Positions 5,916 to 14,249 of a stretch of 15,526 nt of DNA are shown here, piece after piece; positions within the stretch are counted from its first letter, which is position 1, and every line of letters starts with the position of its first letter. The translations under genes and the position numbers were made by a program. The stretch is from an uncultured Elusimicrobiales bacterium (GTDB taxonomy: Bacteria; Elusimicrobiota; Elusimicrobia; Elusimicrobiales; Elusimicrobiaceae): contig CAJOLM010000013.1 of assembly GCA_905235355.1 (NCBI GenBank), positions 1 through 15,526 of the forward strand, read 5' to 3'. The notes under the pieces are model-generated. The model did not search any database and had not been told where the DNA came from. It saw only the letters and a list, made by a program, of their open reading frames with translations.

Positions 5916-8900
5916 ATGTTTTCTAATTTCTTTATTCGCAGACCCCGCTTTGCTCTAGTGATTTCACTACTGCTTATTTTGGCGGGTGGTATTTCTATTA
6001 CTTCGCTGCCGATTGCCTTGTACCCGGAAGTAACCCCGCCGGAAATCGTGGTTATTGCCAATTATCCAGGTGCGAGCGCGGAAACGATTGCTAAAACAGT
6101 AGGTATCCCGTTAGAAGCGCAAGTAAACGGGGTGGAAGATATGTTGTATATGAGTTCCACTTCTTCTGACGGCTCCTATATGTTGACGGTTACTTTTGCG
6201 CCGGGTACGGACCCGGATATCGCACAGGTAAAAGTGCAGAACCGTGTTTCCCAGGCTAGTCCGCGTTTGCCGACCGATGTGACGCGCCAAGGGGTTAATA
6301 CCTTCCGGCGTTCGTCTAACATTTTGGGTGTATTGTCCTTTTTCTCGCCGAACAATACGCACTCCCGCGTGGATATCAGCGACTATTTGAATAATAACGT
6401 CGTTAAAAATATCACGCGTTTGGACGGCGTCGGCGAAGCGATGGTGTTCGGCGCGGCCAAGAGTATGCGCGTATGGTTAGACGCAGACAAAATGGCCGCT
6501 ATGAATATGACCGCCGGAGAAGTGGTCAATGCCATTACCAGCCAAAACTATCAGCCGTCTTTGGGTAAAATCGGGGCGCGTCCGCACGACGGGCAAGTGC
6601 TTACGGTATATGCATTGCAGACCCAAGGCCGCTTAAATAATGCAGAGGAATTTGAAAACATCATCATCCGTACCGACAGCCAAGGCGGACAAGTACGTCT
6701 AAAAGAAATTGCCAAGGTGGAAGAAGGCGAAGAGAATTATAGTTATTCTGCAGAATTTGACCGCAGAACCGCTGTACCTATGATGGTTAATTTGTCCTCC
6801 GGGGCCAATGCCATTGATACCATGAAAAGAATTAAGACAGAAATGAAACGTCTGTCCCAATTCTTCCCGGAAGATTTGTCTTATGAATTTGCTGTAGATA
6901 CTACAGACTTCATTTATGCATCTATTGAAGAAGTTATTTTCACCCTGCTCATCACCTTTGTGCTAGTGGTGCTGGTGTGTTATGTCTTCTTGCAGGATTG
7001 GCGCGCGACGTTGGTGCCGGCTGCCACCATTCCCGTTTCGCTGCTGGGTACATTTGCTGTAATGCTGGCCATGGGCTATTCTATTAATATGTTTACGCTG
7101 TTTGCCTTGGTGCTGGCTATTGGTCTAGTGGTAGATGACGCTATTTGTGTGGTGGAACGTGTTATTTATCTAATGAACAAAGAAAACCAACCGCCGATTG
7201 ACGCCACGACCCAAGCCATGGGCGAATTGTCCGGCGCGTTGATAGCCACGACGCTGGTGCTGCTGGCTATCTTTGTACCTATTACCTTTATGGGTGGCAT
7301 CACCGGAGAAATTTACCGCCAGTTTGCGGTCACGATTTCCGTGGCGGTGTGTTTCTCTACCTTAAACGCTTTGTCTTTGTCCCCGGCCATTTGTGCTACT
7401 ATGTTGCATAAAATTCCGGAAACAAAAATCAAACTGCTGCGCTGGTTTAACTTGACGGTGCAGCGCGGCTCACGCGGCTACAAAAATATGGTAGGCGGCG
7501 TGGCGCGCAAGCTGGTGATTATTGCGGCCATGTTCCTGGCGATTGCGGCAGCGGATATGCTATTTATCCGTTTCTCACAAACGTCATTTATTCCGACGGA
7601 AGACCAGGGTATGATCATCTTTGATTTGCAACTGCCGGAAGGGGCTTCTTTTGCCCGCACCATGGCCGTTATTGACCAAATTACCCCTGTGATTCAAGAT
7701 CATCCGGGGGTGGCTCATTTGGTGAGTATTGTGGGACGCAGTATGTTATCCGGCACGGGTGAAAACGTGGCTATGGGCTTTATTAAACTAAAACCATGGG
7801 ACGAACGCAAGGATGCCAAGCTCCAACAATCCGCTATCGTAAATGAGTTTAACGCGCGTTTCCGTTCTATACCGGAGGCTACGATCCGTATGATTGAAAT
7901 GCCTTCTATTCCGGGGTTAGGCGTATCCGGCGGGTTGGACTTGCGTATACAGTCTCTTAATGACTTTGACTATATGCACCTGGCCTCTACTGCCAGCGGT
8001 ATGGGCTACCGCATGATGATGGATCCGTCCATGATGCTGGCCTACACTACCTTTAGGGCCGATACGCCCAATATTTACTTGGATGTGGACCGCTCTAAAG
8101 CAGAAGCTATGAAAGTGCCGGTATCCAGCATCTTTGCTATTTTGGAAAATTACCTGGGATCTGCTTACATATCAGACGTAAACTTCGGTACGCAGGTAAA
8201 CAAGGTAATTTTACAGTCCGATTGGCATTACCGCCTGACACCGGAAAACATCAATCAAATGTATGTGTCTAACACAAACGGCGAGTTAGTACCGCTGCGC
8301 GCACTGGTGGATATGCGCTACATTTTGTCTCCGCGTCAGATTACGCGCTATAACCAATACCCGGCGGCGGCTGTCAACGCTACGCCGGCGGCGGGGTCCA
8401 GTACGGGGCAGGCAATGGCGGTGACCGAGCAACTGCTCAAAAACTTGCCGTCTGATTATGCCTATGAGTGGACGGGTATGAGCTATCAGGAAAAGCAAAA
8501 CAAAGGGCAGCTCAATGTGCTTATTTTGCTGGCTATCCTGTTTGCGTATTTATTCTTGGTGGCGCAGTACGAGAGTATGACAATTCCTATACCGGTGCTG
8601 ATGTCTGTCGTTGCGTCCGTAATGGGCGGCTTGCTGGGCTTGTGGATTAGCGGCTTGTCGCTAAGTATTTACGCGCAGCTGGGGCTGGTGCTGCTGGTAG
8701 GTTTATCTGCCAAGAACGCTATTTTGATTGTAGAGTTTGCTAAAGACGAGCGCAAACACGGCGCAAGTGTGGAAGAAGCGGCTTTGGACGGATTGACGCA
8801 GCGCTTCCGCCCGGTGCTCATGACAGCGTTTACCTTTATTTTAGGTATGTTGCCTATGGTCATGGCCACAGGGGCCGGTGCTGCCAGCCGCCGCGCACTG

Positions 8901-9029
8901 GGTGTGCCGGTGTTCTACGGTATGTTGGTTGGTACCATGGCAGGGTTGTTCTTAATTCCCTTGTTCTACATCCTCATACAAACATGGGTGGACAAATGGG
9001 CCAACCGCAAACGCAAGAGCGTTAATTAA
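5916..9029 (+). CDS. RND multidrug efflux pump, HAE-1 family
   Basis: Inner-membrane proton/drug antiporter, the motor of the pump. At 1037 residues it has the length of AcrB-type proteins and the usual plan: TM1 near 10-30, a large periplasmic loop, TM2-6 (about 335-480), a second periplasmic loop and TM8-12 at the end. The proton-relay residues are intact: D407 and D408 in GLVVDDAICVVE and the Lys of GLSAKNAILIVEF (about K933). The N-terminus MFSNFFIRRPRFA is typical of the family. A good AGGAGG lies at 5898-5903, but 12 bases from the ATG, longer than ideal. It is the last gene of the tetR-channel-adaptor-pump operon. Substrate cannot be told from sequence. Confidence 0.96.
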   Translation: MFSNFFIRRPRFALVISLLLILAGGISITSLPIALYPEVTPPEIVVIANYPGASAETIAKTVGIPLEAQVNGVEDMLYMSSTSSDGSYMLTVTFAPGTDPDIAQVKVQNRVSQASPRLPTDVTRQGVNTFRRSSNILGVLSFFSPNNTHSRVDISDYLNNNVVKNITRLDGVGEAMVFGAAKSMRVWLDADKMAAMNMTAGEVVNAITSQNYQPSLGKIGARPHDGQVLTVYALQTQGRLNNAEEFENIIIRTDSQGGQVRLKEIAKVEEGEENYSYSAEFDRRTAVPMMVNLSSGANAIDTMKRIKTEMKRLSQFFPEDLSYEFAVDTTDFIYASIEEVIFTLLITFVLVVLVCYVFLQDWRATLVPAATIPVSLLGTFAVMLAMGYSINMFTLFALVLAIGLVVDDAICVVERVIYLMNKENQPPIDATTQAMGELSGALIATTLVLLAIFVPITFMGGITGEIYRQFAVTISVAVCFSTLNALSLSPAICATMLHKIPETKIKLLRWFNLTVQRGSRGYKNMVGGVARKLVIIAAMFLAIAAADMLFIRFSQTSFIPTEDQGMIIFDLQLPEGASFARTMAVIDQITPVIQDHPGVAHLVSIVGRSMLSGTGENVAMGFIKLKPWDERKDAKLQQSAIVNEFNARFRSIPEATIRMIEMPSIPGLGVSGGLDLRIQSLNDFDYMHLASTASGMGYRMMMDPSMMLAYTTFRADTPNIYLDVDRSKAEAMKVPVSSIFAILENYLGSAYISDVNFGTQVNKVILQSDWHYRLTPENINQMYVSNTNGELVPLRALVDMRYILSPRQITRYNQYPAAAVNATPAAGSSTGQAMAVTEQLLKNLPSDYAYEWTGMSYQEKQNKGQLNVLILLAILFAYLFLVAQYESMTIPIPVLMSVVASVMGGLLGLWISGLSLSIYAQLGLVLLVGLSAKNAILIVEFAKDERKHGASVEEAALDGLTQRFRPVLMTAFTFILGMLPMVMATGAGAASRRALGVPVFYGMLVGTMAGLFLIPLFYILIQTWVDKWANRKRKSVN

Positions 9030-9046
9030 GTATTTGTAATTGTGAA

Positions 9047-9075
9047 AACACCCGGCATTATCCTTGCCGGGTGTT
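9047..9075. terminator. Hairpin between convergent RND and MFS genes
   Basis: A perfect 11-bp stem AACACCCGGCA/TGCCGGGTGTT (9047-9057 with 9065-9075) has a 7-base loop. On the minus strand it is followed by TTC and an AT-rich stretch; on the plus strand by G5A5, so it is not a classical T-tailed terminator in that direction. It most likely terminates the MFS transcript and possibly both. Confidence 0.65.
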
Positions 9076-9087
9076 GGGGGAAAAATC

Positions 9088-10317
9088 TTATTCTGCAATG
9101 TCTTGCGCGTAGTAGCGGATGAGGCGGCCTTCGGCGCGGGCTATTTTGAGTGAGGAATATAGGAACAAACTGGCGGGCAGCAAAAGCGCAAGCGTAAATA
9201 AAAATGCCATTTTAAGCCCAAACAGATCAGACGCGCGCCCGATAATGGCCGGGGAAATCGCATCCCCCAGTGCGTGAATTAAGAAAATGTTAATAGCAAA
9301 AGCCATAGAGCGGATACGGCGGCTGCTTAAGGCCACCAGCGAAGCACTAATCGGCCCCAGCGGTACAAAAATCAGCGTGATGGAAATAAAGAAAGTAATC
9401 AATGAAAAGGGTATGCGGTGGCTTAAAATCCCGGCACCTGCAAACGGAATTGTCAAAATAAAACTGGCTACAATCACAATGAAATGAGCGTAATTGGTTT
9501 TTTTAAGTAAGCGATCCGCTAATTTTCCGCCCGCAAACGTGCCCAAGGCTCCGGCTACAATCACCATCGCTCCAAATACCAGCCCGGCGCGCGCCGGGTC
9601 CATGCGGAAAAAGCGGTTAAAATAGGTCGGCATCCAGGCAGACAGACCGCCGAGGACGAAGGTCTGCATGGCGTGCGCTAAACATAAAAAGATAAAAGGC
9701 TTATTGCGTAGTAGCGCCACATAATGAACGGCGGACGGTTTCTTGCGATTTTCTAAAGAGCGGTGCTCCCTGTCACGTATGAATAACAACGCGCCAATTC
9801 CCAGCAGTAATCCGGGTACGCCGACCAGCATAAATGCCACGCGCCAGCCCCAATGTTGCCCCATAAATCCGCCTAAAAAATATCCGAGTGCCGCTCCTGC
9901 TGGCATAGCCAGGCCAAAATACGCCAGCACGGTAGCACGTTTATTTTTAGGATATTGCTCTGCTAAAAACGGCTGGGCAATGGTTGTAAATCCGCCCTCT
10001 CCTACCCCCACCAAAGCCCGCGTGCTAAGCAGCGACGCATAGTGTTTGGCAAGTCCGCTGCAAAAAGTGGCCACACTCCAAATAAATGCGCTGGCGGCGA
10101 TCCAGTATTGGCGCGGGTGGCGGTCTGCAAAAAAGCCTACTATGGGGGCATAGCACATATAGACCAGCATAAAGACAGACGCCAACACACCCAACTGGAA
10201 ATCAGTTAACTGTAAATCGGTTTGAATGAGAGGAAAAACGGAAAACAAAATTTGTCTGTCTATGTAGTTAAACAGATTTAACAAAAACAGCAGAGCAAAT
10301 AAGCGGCGGGGATTCAT
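9088..10317 (-). CDS. MFS transporter, Spinster-like
   Basis: A 409-residue inner-membrane major facilitator with 12 predicted transmembrane segments. The NYIDRQ motif at the end of TM1 (about residue 17), FADRHPR in the loop after TM2, and RALVGVGEGGF in TM4 are the signatures of the Spinster-like group, in which the Arg and Glu of these motifs are functional. Substrates of bacterial members are mostly unknown, so none is assigned. The start at 10317 fits the family N-terminus, but there is no Shine-Dalgarno sequence; a -10-like TAGAAT lies six bases upstream of the ATG, so the message may be leaderless. It converges on the RND gene and diverges from pilin 2, with no sign of functional linkage to either. 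Confidence 0.9.
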   Translation of the reverse strand: MNPRRLFALLFLLNLFNYIDRQILFSVFPLIQTDLQLTDFQLGVLASVFMLVYMCYAPIVGFFADRHPRQYWIAASAFIWSVATFCSGLAKHYASLLSTRALVGVGEGGFTTIAQPFLAEQYPKNKRATVLAYFGLAMPAGAALGYFLGGFMGQHWGWRVAFMLVGVPGLLLGIGALLFIRDREHRSLENRKKPSAVHYVALLRNKPFIFLCLAHAMQTFVLGGLSAWMPTYFNRFFRMDPARAGLVFGAMVIVAGALGTFAGGKLADRLLKKTNYAHFIVIVASFILTIPFAGAGILSHRIPFSLITFFISITLIFVPLGPISASLVALSSRRIRSMAFAINIFLIHALGDAISPAIIGRASDLFGLKMAFLFTLALLLPASLFLYSSLKIARAEGRLIRYYAQDIAE

Positions 10318-10323
10318 GCATTT

Positions 10324-10329
10324 ATTCTA
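10324..10329 (-). promoter_or_regulatory. Possible -10 box of a leaderless MFS transcript
   Basis: On the minus strand TAGAAT (within TATAGAAT) ends six bases before the ATG at 10317. This is the same spacing seen at the 14150 gene. No good -35 box was found. Confidence 0.4.
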
Positions 10330-10371
10330 TAAAATTAATAGCAGGTGCGGATTTATCTGTGCAGAAATTTA

Positions 10372-10394
10372 TATAATAAGCCAAAGGGAGGAAA
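10372..10394 (+). promoter_or_regulatory. -10 box and ribosome-binding site of pilin 2
   Basis: TATAAT at 10372-10377 is a consensus -10, but no convincing -35 precedes it. GGGAGG at 10386-10391 gives a strong Shine-Dalgarno sequence five bases before ATG 10396, unlike the genes on either side that lack one. Confidence 0.5.
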
Positions 10395-10395
10395 T

Positions 10396-10881
10396 ATGAA
10401 AAAAGGATTTACCTTAATTGAACTGTTGGTAATAATGGTTATTGTCACGGTGCTTGTTACCATTGCGATGCCGCGTTATAAAACCGCTATGGAGAAGGGC
10501 CGCGGACTGGCGGGACTAGCCAATGTAGCAGCGGTGAGTGATGCAGCAAACGCGTATTACATTAAGAATTATAATAACTATGGTTCGGCCCAGACTTTGT
10601 GCGCCTATGCCGTGGGGAATGATTCTTGCTTAGATAATACATCCGGCGGTGTAGCCAGCTTGGTGCAAACAGAATATTTTAATGTGCCAACGATTAGCGT
10701 GACTAATGGCATAGTTACCGTGCAAGCACAGCGCCAGGGATTATCTACGGAAAAAACTTATACCCTTTATGCCACGAGCAGCAATGGCGAAGTTACCGAA
10801 CGCTACTGCATGGGATATGGACACTATTGTAATGCCTTAGGGGCTGGTACCGTACGCGCGGCAGGTGGCTGGAGTTTTTAG
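10396..10881 (+). CDS. Type IV pilin-like protein (pilin 2)
   Basis: A 161-residue prepilin-like protein: leader MKKG with the canonical Gly before the cleavage site, then FTLIELLVIMVIVTVLVTIAMPRYK, with Glu at mature position 5. The mature domain has four cysteines in two close groups (CAYAVGNDSC and CMGYGHYC), suggesting two disulfides. It differs from pilin 1 in its helix and body, so the two are not recent duplicates. The start at 10396 is set by GGGAGG and by the prepilin leader; an in-frame upstream start at 10345 has no such signals. It stands alone, divergent from the MFS gene and convergent with the AI-2E-type gene. Whether it builds a pilus or a secretion pseudopilus cannot be told. 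Confidence 0.9.
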   Translation: MKKGFTLIELLVIMVIVTVLVTIAMPRYKTAMEKGRGLAGLANVAAVSDAANAYYIKNYNNYGSAQTLCAYAVGNDSCLDNTSGGVASLVQTEYFNVPTISVTNGIVTVQAQRQGLSTEKTYTLYATSSNGEVTERYCMGYGHYCNALGAGTVRAAGGWSF

Positions 10882-10902
10882 TGATGTGAAAAATTTAAAT
10901 AC

Positions 10903-10933
10903 AAAAAATCCGGCACAAAATGCCGGATTTTTT
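10903..10933. terminator. Bidirectional terminator
   Basis: A perfect 13-bp stem AAAAAATCCGGCA/TGCCGGATTTTTT (10903-10915 with 10921-10933) with a CAAAA loop. It gives a T run in both directions and lies between convergent pilin 2 (ends 10881) and the AI-2E-type gene (ends 10949 on the minus strand). Confidence 0.95.
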
Positions 10934-10948
10934 GATATACATGATAAT

Positions 10949-11971
10949 CTAATTGGGCAGGCGTCCCGCCAGTAGCTCGGCTATCGGGCGGGTGTATTTG
11001 ATTTTGCTCAATATAATTTTGATAGAAGCCGTAATTGGTACCGATAGAAATGCGCCCGGTACACCCCAGACGAGTGTCCAGAAAATTAAGCCTGCCACTA
11101 CTACCACCGGGTGCAGATCCATGCCTTCCCCCATCATGCGCGGCTCCATCAGGTTTCCAATAATAAATTGAGTAGCGGTCATTAAAGCCATCACTACCCA
11201 AAAGTTCACATCTAATCCGTATTGTAAAAAGAGCACCGGAGCCGGCAACAACACCGAAATGATAGAACCAATGCTGGGAATAAAATTAAGCAGAAAAGTC
11301 AGCAGGGCAAACAAGAAAGCCAATTTGACGTGGAAGAATAGCAAAATGACCCACACAATAGCTGCTGTTAACAAAGAGGTGACCAGTTTCACAGATAAAT
11401 ATTTAGATACATTGGACAGCATTTCTTGTAAGGTGGTATTGGCGGGGGCAGCCAGTGTTTTCTTTTCCCCTAAGAATAAGAAAATAATGAAAATAATAAT
11501 TAGCGTGGTGCTGGATACAACGGAAAAAAGTTGCCGCCCAAAATTTTGAAACCACTTGAGTAGTGGCAATTCGCGGATATAATTGACCACGGACGCTTGG
11601 TCTACTTCAATGCCGTGTTGGGCCAGTTTATGCAGCAAATCGGTAGCAGTGCCCAGCAAATTTTCCTGATACACTTCAGCCCCTTTTAAAAATCCGCCTA
11701 CTGAATTAATAGTAAAGTAAATAATAGCTGCAAAACATATTAAAAAGGACAATACTGCTACAGTAACCGCTAACCAAGTAGGCATAGAAAACTTATGCTG
11801 TAAGACGGCAGAAAACTGCGTCAAAATTGTATAAAAGAAAATAGCAATTACCAGCGGAATCATCAGTGCGCGCGTATATACCAGCGCAGCGGTAATGACT
11901 CCGGCCGCAATAATTGTCAAACAAATGGCGCTCATTTTTTGGTAGTACCATGCCGTTTTATCTAATCCCAT
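10949..11971 (-). CDS. AI-2E/PerM-family membrane protein
   Basis: A 340-residue inner-membrane protein of the AI-2E transporter family (PerM/YdiK/TqsA group), with about eight transmembrane segments: paired helices at about 15-60 and 65-95, a soluble segment at about 95-145, then the C-terminal block. The conserved part is FIPSIGSIISVLLPAPVLFL followed by MEPRMMGEGMDLHPVVVV and GVPGAFLSVPI. Members have been linked to autoinducer-2 export or to ion/proton antiport; the substrate here is unknown. Its start overlaps the end of the preceding gene by 14 bases, so translation is probably coupled; an AGGGGG lies about 11 bases upstream. It is the last gene of a four-gene operon and is followed by a bidirectional terminator. 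Confidence 0.9.
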   Translation of the reverse strand: MGLDKTAWYYQKMSAICLTIIAAGVITAALVYTRALMIPLVIAIFFYTILTQFSAVLQHKFSMPTWLAVTVAVLSFLICFAAIIYFTINSVGGFLKGAEVYQENLLGTATDLLHKLAQHGIEVDQASVVNYIRELPLLKWFQNFGRQLFSVVSSTTLIIIFIIFLFLGEKKTLAAPANTTLQEMLSNVSKYLSVKLVTSLLTAAIVWVILLFFHVKLAFLFALLTFLLNFIPSIGSIISVLLPAPVLFLQYGLDVNFWVVMALMTATQFIIGNLMEPRMMGEGMDLHPVVVVAGLIFWTLVWGVPGAFLSVPITASIKIILSKIKYTRPIAELLAGRLPN

Positions 11972-12473
11972 ATCTTGCTGAACCCCCTTCAGATTTTTTG
12001 CTGACTTCCCGTGCTAAAAATAGAATTTTTCCAGTTAAATTATTTAAATCATCACAGCAAGAGGTAAGAACCCAAACAGGTAATTTGGATAGTGTGTAAT
12101 TTTTATAGAAATAATTAAATCGGTCGTAGGCAGTAGTAAAATCATCTGTGGCGCGGGATACGATTTTGGCACGCATAGCAAAGCTTTTTGCTTGCAGCGA
12201 AGCCGGTTTTTGCTCTTTCACATTAATGGTGCGCAGGGTTTCGCGTGTTTGTTGCCAGTATTGTAATACGGCGTCGGTATCTTGCCGAAGTTGCGTGCAA
12301 AACTGGGCAAATTCAGTCGGGAATGCGCCGTCACGTATAGTGATATTTTTATGCTCTTGACTTAAAATTAATTCCAATCGGCGCGTGAAATCGCGCAGCG
12401 TTTGGGCGGCCGTGCTGATTTTGTCGCGCAAAGCATCGGCTTGGGTTGAAATTTTATCAAATAAATCTGTCAT
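11958..12473 (-). CDS. Helical protein of unknown function
   Basis: I do not recognise this 171-residue protein. It is predicted largely alpha-helical with possible coiled coil at residues about 5-40 (repeated hydrophobic spacing in DKISTQADALRDKISTAAQTL) and again at 55-90. It has no signal peptide or transmembrane segment, so it should be cytoplasmic. Two adjacent cysteines occur near residue 139 (TSCCDD). Its ATG comes one base after the stop of the kinase gene (TAATATG) and has no Shine-Dalgarno, so it is probably translated by re-initiation. It overlaps the downstream membrane gene by 14 bases. This tight placement suggests it works with the kinase or the membrane protein, but its role is not known. 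Confidence 0.75.
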   Translation of the reverse strand: MTDLFDKISTQADALRDKISTAAQTLRDFTRRLELILSQEHKNITIRDGAFPTEFAQFCTQLRQDTDAVLQYWQQTRETLRTINVKEQKPASLQAKSFAMRAKIVSRATDDFTTAYDRFNYFYKNYTLSKLPVWVLTSCCDDLNNLTGKILFLAREVSKKSEGGSARYGIR

Positions 12474-12474
12474 A

Positions 12475-13260
12475 TTAATTTGCTAGGGGGAAATTCAAGG
12501 TGAAAATAGAGCCCAGACCGCGGTCCGAAATCACGCTAACGCTGCCACCGTGTAACTGTGCAATGGATTTCACCATGGATAGACCAATTCCCCAGCCCTC
12601 AATTTGACCGGTAAAGTAATCGTCTACTTGATAAAAATGGTCAAAAATTTTATTGACATCTTGCGAGCGGATCCCTTCCCCATAGTCACGAACAGAAATA
12701 GAAATACTACCTGCGTGGTTGGTGCACTGGACCTTAATAATTTTTTCCGGCTTATTATTGAATTTGATGGCATTATCCAACAATTCTTCTATTGCAAAAG
12801 AAAGCAACTCTTCATCTGCATTCATTTCCAAAGAGGATGGACAGTCTATTTCAATAAATGTGCCGCGTTTGGCAATTGCTTTGTCTGTTGTTGAGGAAGT
12901 CTGTGTCATACGTTCCCCATGGGAAATGGCCTCATTAGCGCACGCTTTTAGCAAACTCTTTAAATTGGTAGATTTTTTGGCTAAATCCCGTGGAGCCAAA
13001 CTATTTATTTTATTGAAGAACAAAAGTTTGTCTACCAGGGCGCACAGCTTGGTCCCTTGCTTATGAATTTCTTCCAAGGCATTAGCGGTAAAGGGAGAGA
13101 AACTTTCTTTAGATGCTTGTGACAAAATGGCTTCGGAGTATCCATTAATAATGGAAAGCGGCGTCTTGAGTTTGTGCGAAACGAGCGAAAGCATTTTGTC
13201 TTCGCCTTGGTTTCCTTGAAAGGTTTTAATGATCGGATCTGTGTGTTTTTCTTCTGGCAT
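12475..13260 (-). CDS. Soluble sensor histidine kinase lacking a sensor domain
   Basis: A 261-residue cytoplasmic protein consisting almost only of HisKA and HATPase_c domains. The phosphorylation site is H29 in SLVSHKLKTPLSII; the N-box is ELLDNAIKFNN (N163), G1 is DYGEGI (192-197), the F-box is IFDHFYQ (205-211), and G2 is GWGIGLSMV (222-230). The first 22 residues are polar with no transmembrane segment or sensor domain, so input must come from a partner. The residue after the phospho-His is Lys, where most HisKA proteins have Glu or Asp; this may lower activity. No response regulator is in the window. The start has AGGA eight bases upstream, overlapping the stop of the barrel gene. Confidence 0.9.
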   Translation of the reverse strand: MPEEKHTDPIIKTFQGNQGEDKMLSLVSHKLKTPLSIINGYSEAILSQASKESFSPFTANALEEIHKQGTKLCALVDKLLFFNKINSLAPRDLAKKSTNLKSLLKACANEAISHGERMTQTSSTTDKAIAKRGTFIEIDCPSSLEMNADEELLSFAIEELLDNAIKFNNKPEKIIKVQCTNHAGSISISVRDYGEGIRSQDVNKIFDHFYQVDDYFTGQIEGWGIGLSMVKSIAQLHGGSVSVISDRGLGSIFTLNFPLAN

Positions 13261-13268
13261 AAAGTATC

Positions 13269-14150
13269 CTAAAAGGCAATGCTGAGATTGATATAGAACA
13301 GGTCACGCTTGTTGGTGCTGGACGTAGTCTGCAAATGGTTGTAAGCCATATCTATGCGAGCCTGTTGAGCTATATAGAATGTGTTTCCCACCAAAATAGA
13401 GTGCTGCGGGTCCGCTGTGTAAAATTCTGCATAGTGATATCCGATATATAAGCTGGAGCGTTGTTCCGGCCAGAAACGAGTAATGCGGGCGGAAAGCGCA
13501 TATTTACCCAGCTCACGGCTAATATCATAGGATTGAGTAAATGCCATATCATTTTGGTCCATAATACCGCGGAAGGATTCTACATTTGTAACACCGTCGG
13601 GATACTGATAGGCGGTGCCGGCTACCTGAAAAGTAAATGAGCCAAAAAAGTTTTGGCGCAATCCTAAGGTAAAAGCCGTTTGGTCGTAGATCTCTTTTTC
13701 CCAATCAGCATCATGCCATACGGCCGCCTTTTGCCGGGCATATGAAACACCAATATATGCTTGGGTGTATAATTCATTTACTTCATCTTCCCGTAATTTC
13801 AAAAACAAAGTGCTGGTGACACCGTAAGCATAGGCATCCGGAAACAGGTTATTTTCGGCTTTTGTTTTGAAATAATAGAAAGGAACCAACTGCAATTGCA
13901 TAAAAGAGAAATCCATCCGAATAGGCAAATAGACGGAATATATGTCGTCTTTATACCCGGTATCATTTTTATCATATACATATTTGCCTTCCAGACCTAC
14001 ATTGGCTGACAAGCCTATGGGAATAGATGCTCCGGCGCGGATTTGATCAAAGTCGGAGGAATATACATAAGAAGCTGCGCTGTCTACGGCAGCAGCTTGG
14101 GCGCAAAGCGCCAACAAGACAAAAGCAAATAAAAGAGTAAGTTTTTTCAT
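13269..14150 (-). CDS. Predicted outer-membrane beta-barrel protein
   Basis: A 293-residue exported protein of unrecognised family. It has a signal peptide (MKKLTLLFAFVLLALCAQAAA), then many alternating-residue amphipathic strands rich in Tyr and Phe (SVYLPIRMDFSFMQLQLVPFYYF, AQARIDMAYNHL-like segments) and ends in an aromatic residue in the last strand, YINLSIAF, as expected for recognition by the BAM machinery. I estimate a barrel of about 12-14 strands. It is the first gene of a four-gene operon whose next member, a soluble histidine kinase, starts eight bases later. An outer-membrane protein tightly linked to a sensorless kinase is unusual. The start lacks a Shine-Dalgarno sequence and lies at the predicted transcription start. 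Confidence 0.75.
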   Translation of the reverse strand: MKKLTLLFAFVLLALCAQAAAVDSAASYVYSSDFDQIRAGASIPIGLSANVGLEGKYVYDKNDTGYKDDIYSVYLPIRMDFSFMQLQLVPFYYFKTKAENNLFPDAYAYGVTSTLFLKLREDEVNELYTQAYIGVSYARQKAAVWHDADWEKEIYDQTAFTLGLRQNFFGSFTFQVAGTAYQYPDGVTNVESFRGIMDQNDMAFTQSYDISRELGKYALSARITRFWPEQRSSLYIGYHYAEFYTADPQHSILVGNTFYIAQQARIDMAYNHLQTTSSTNKRDLFYINLSIAF

Positions 14151-14249
14151 ATATATAATTTAGCAAATTTACACGGCGGCGACAAAATTTTTAGGCCGCC
14201 TCGTAGCCGCGTTGCCGCTAGCCAGATATATTTTGCTAAAATATACAAT
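14151..14249. promoter_or_regulatory. Divergent mirror-image promoters
   Basis: On the minus strand: -35 TTGTCG (14185-14180), 17-base spacer, extended -10 TGCTAAATT (hexamer 14162-14157), then six bases to ATG 14150. On the plus strand: TTGCCG (14212-14217), 19-base spacer, extended -10 TGCTAAAAT (hexamer 14237-14242), then seven bases to ATG 14250. Both contain TTTGCTAAA, so the region is an inverted repeat at its ends. Between them GGCGGC (14175-14180) and GCCGCC (14195-14200) form a hairpin. Neither gene has a Shine-Dalgarno sequence; transcription would begin at or beside each ATG. Confidence 0.65.

Noticed and set aside
8286..8498. Antisense open frames inside the RND gene and other long genes
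   Set aside because: They are shadows of strongly supported coding sequence and have no start signals or domains of their own.
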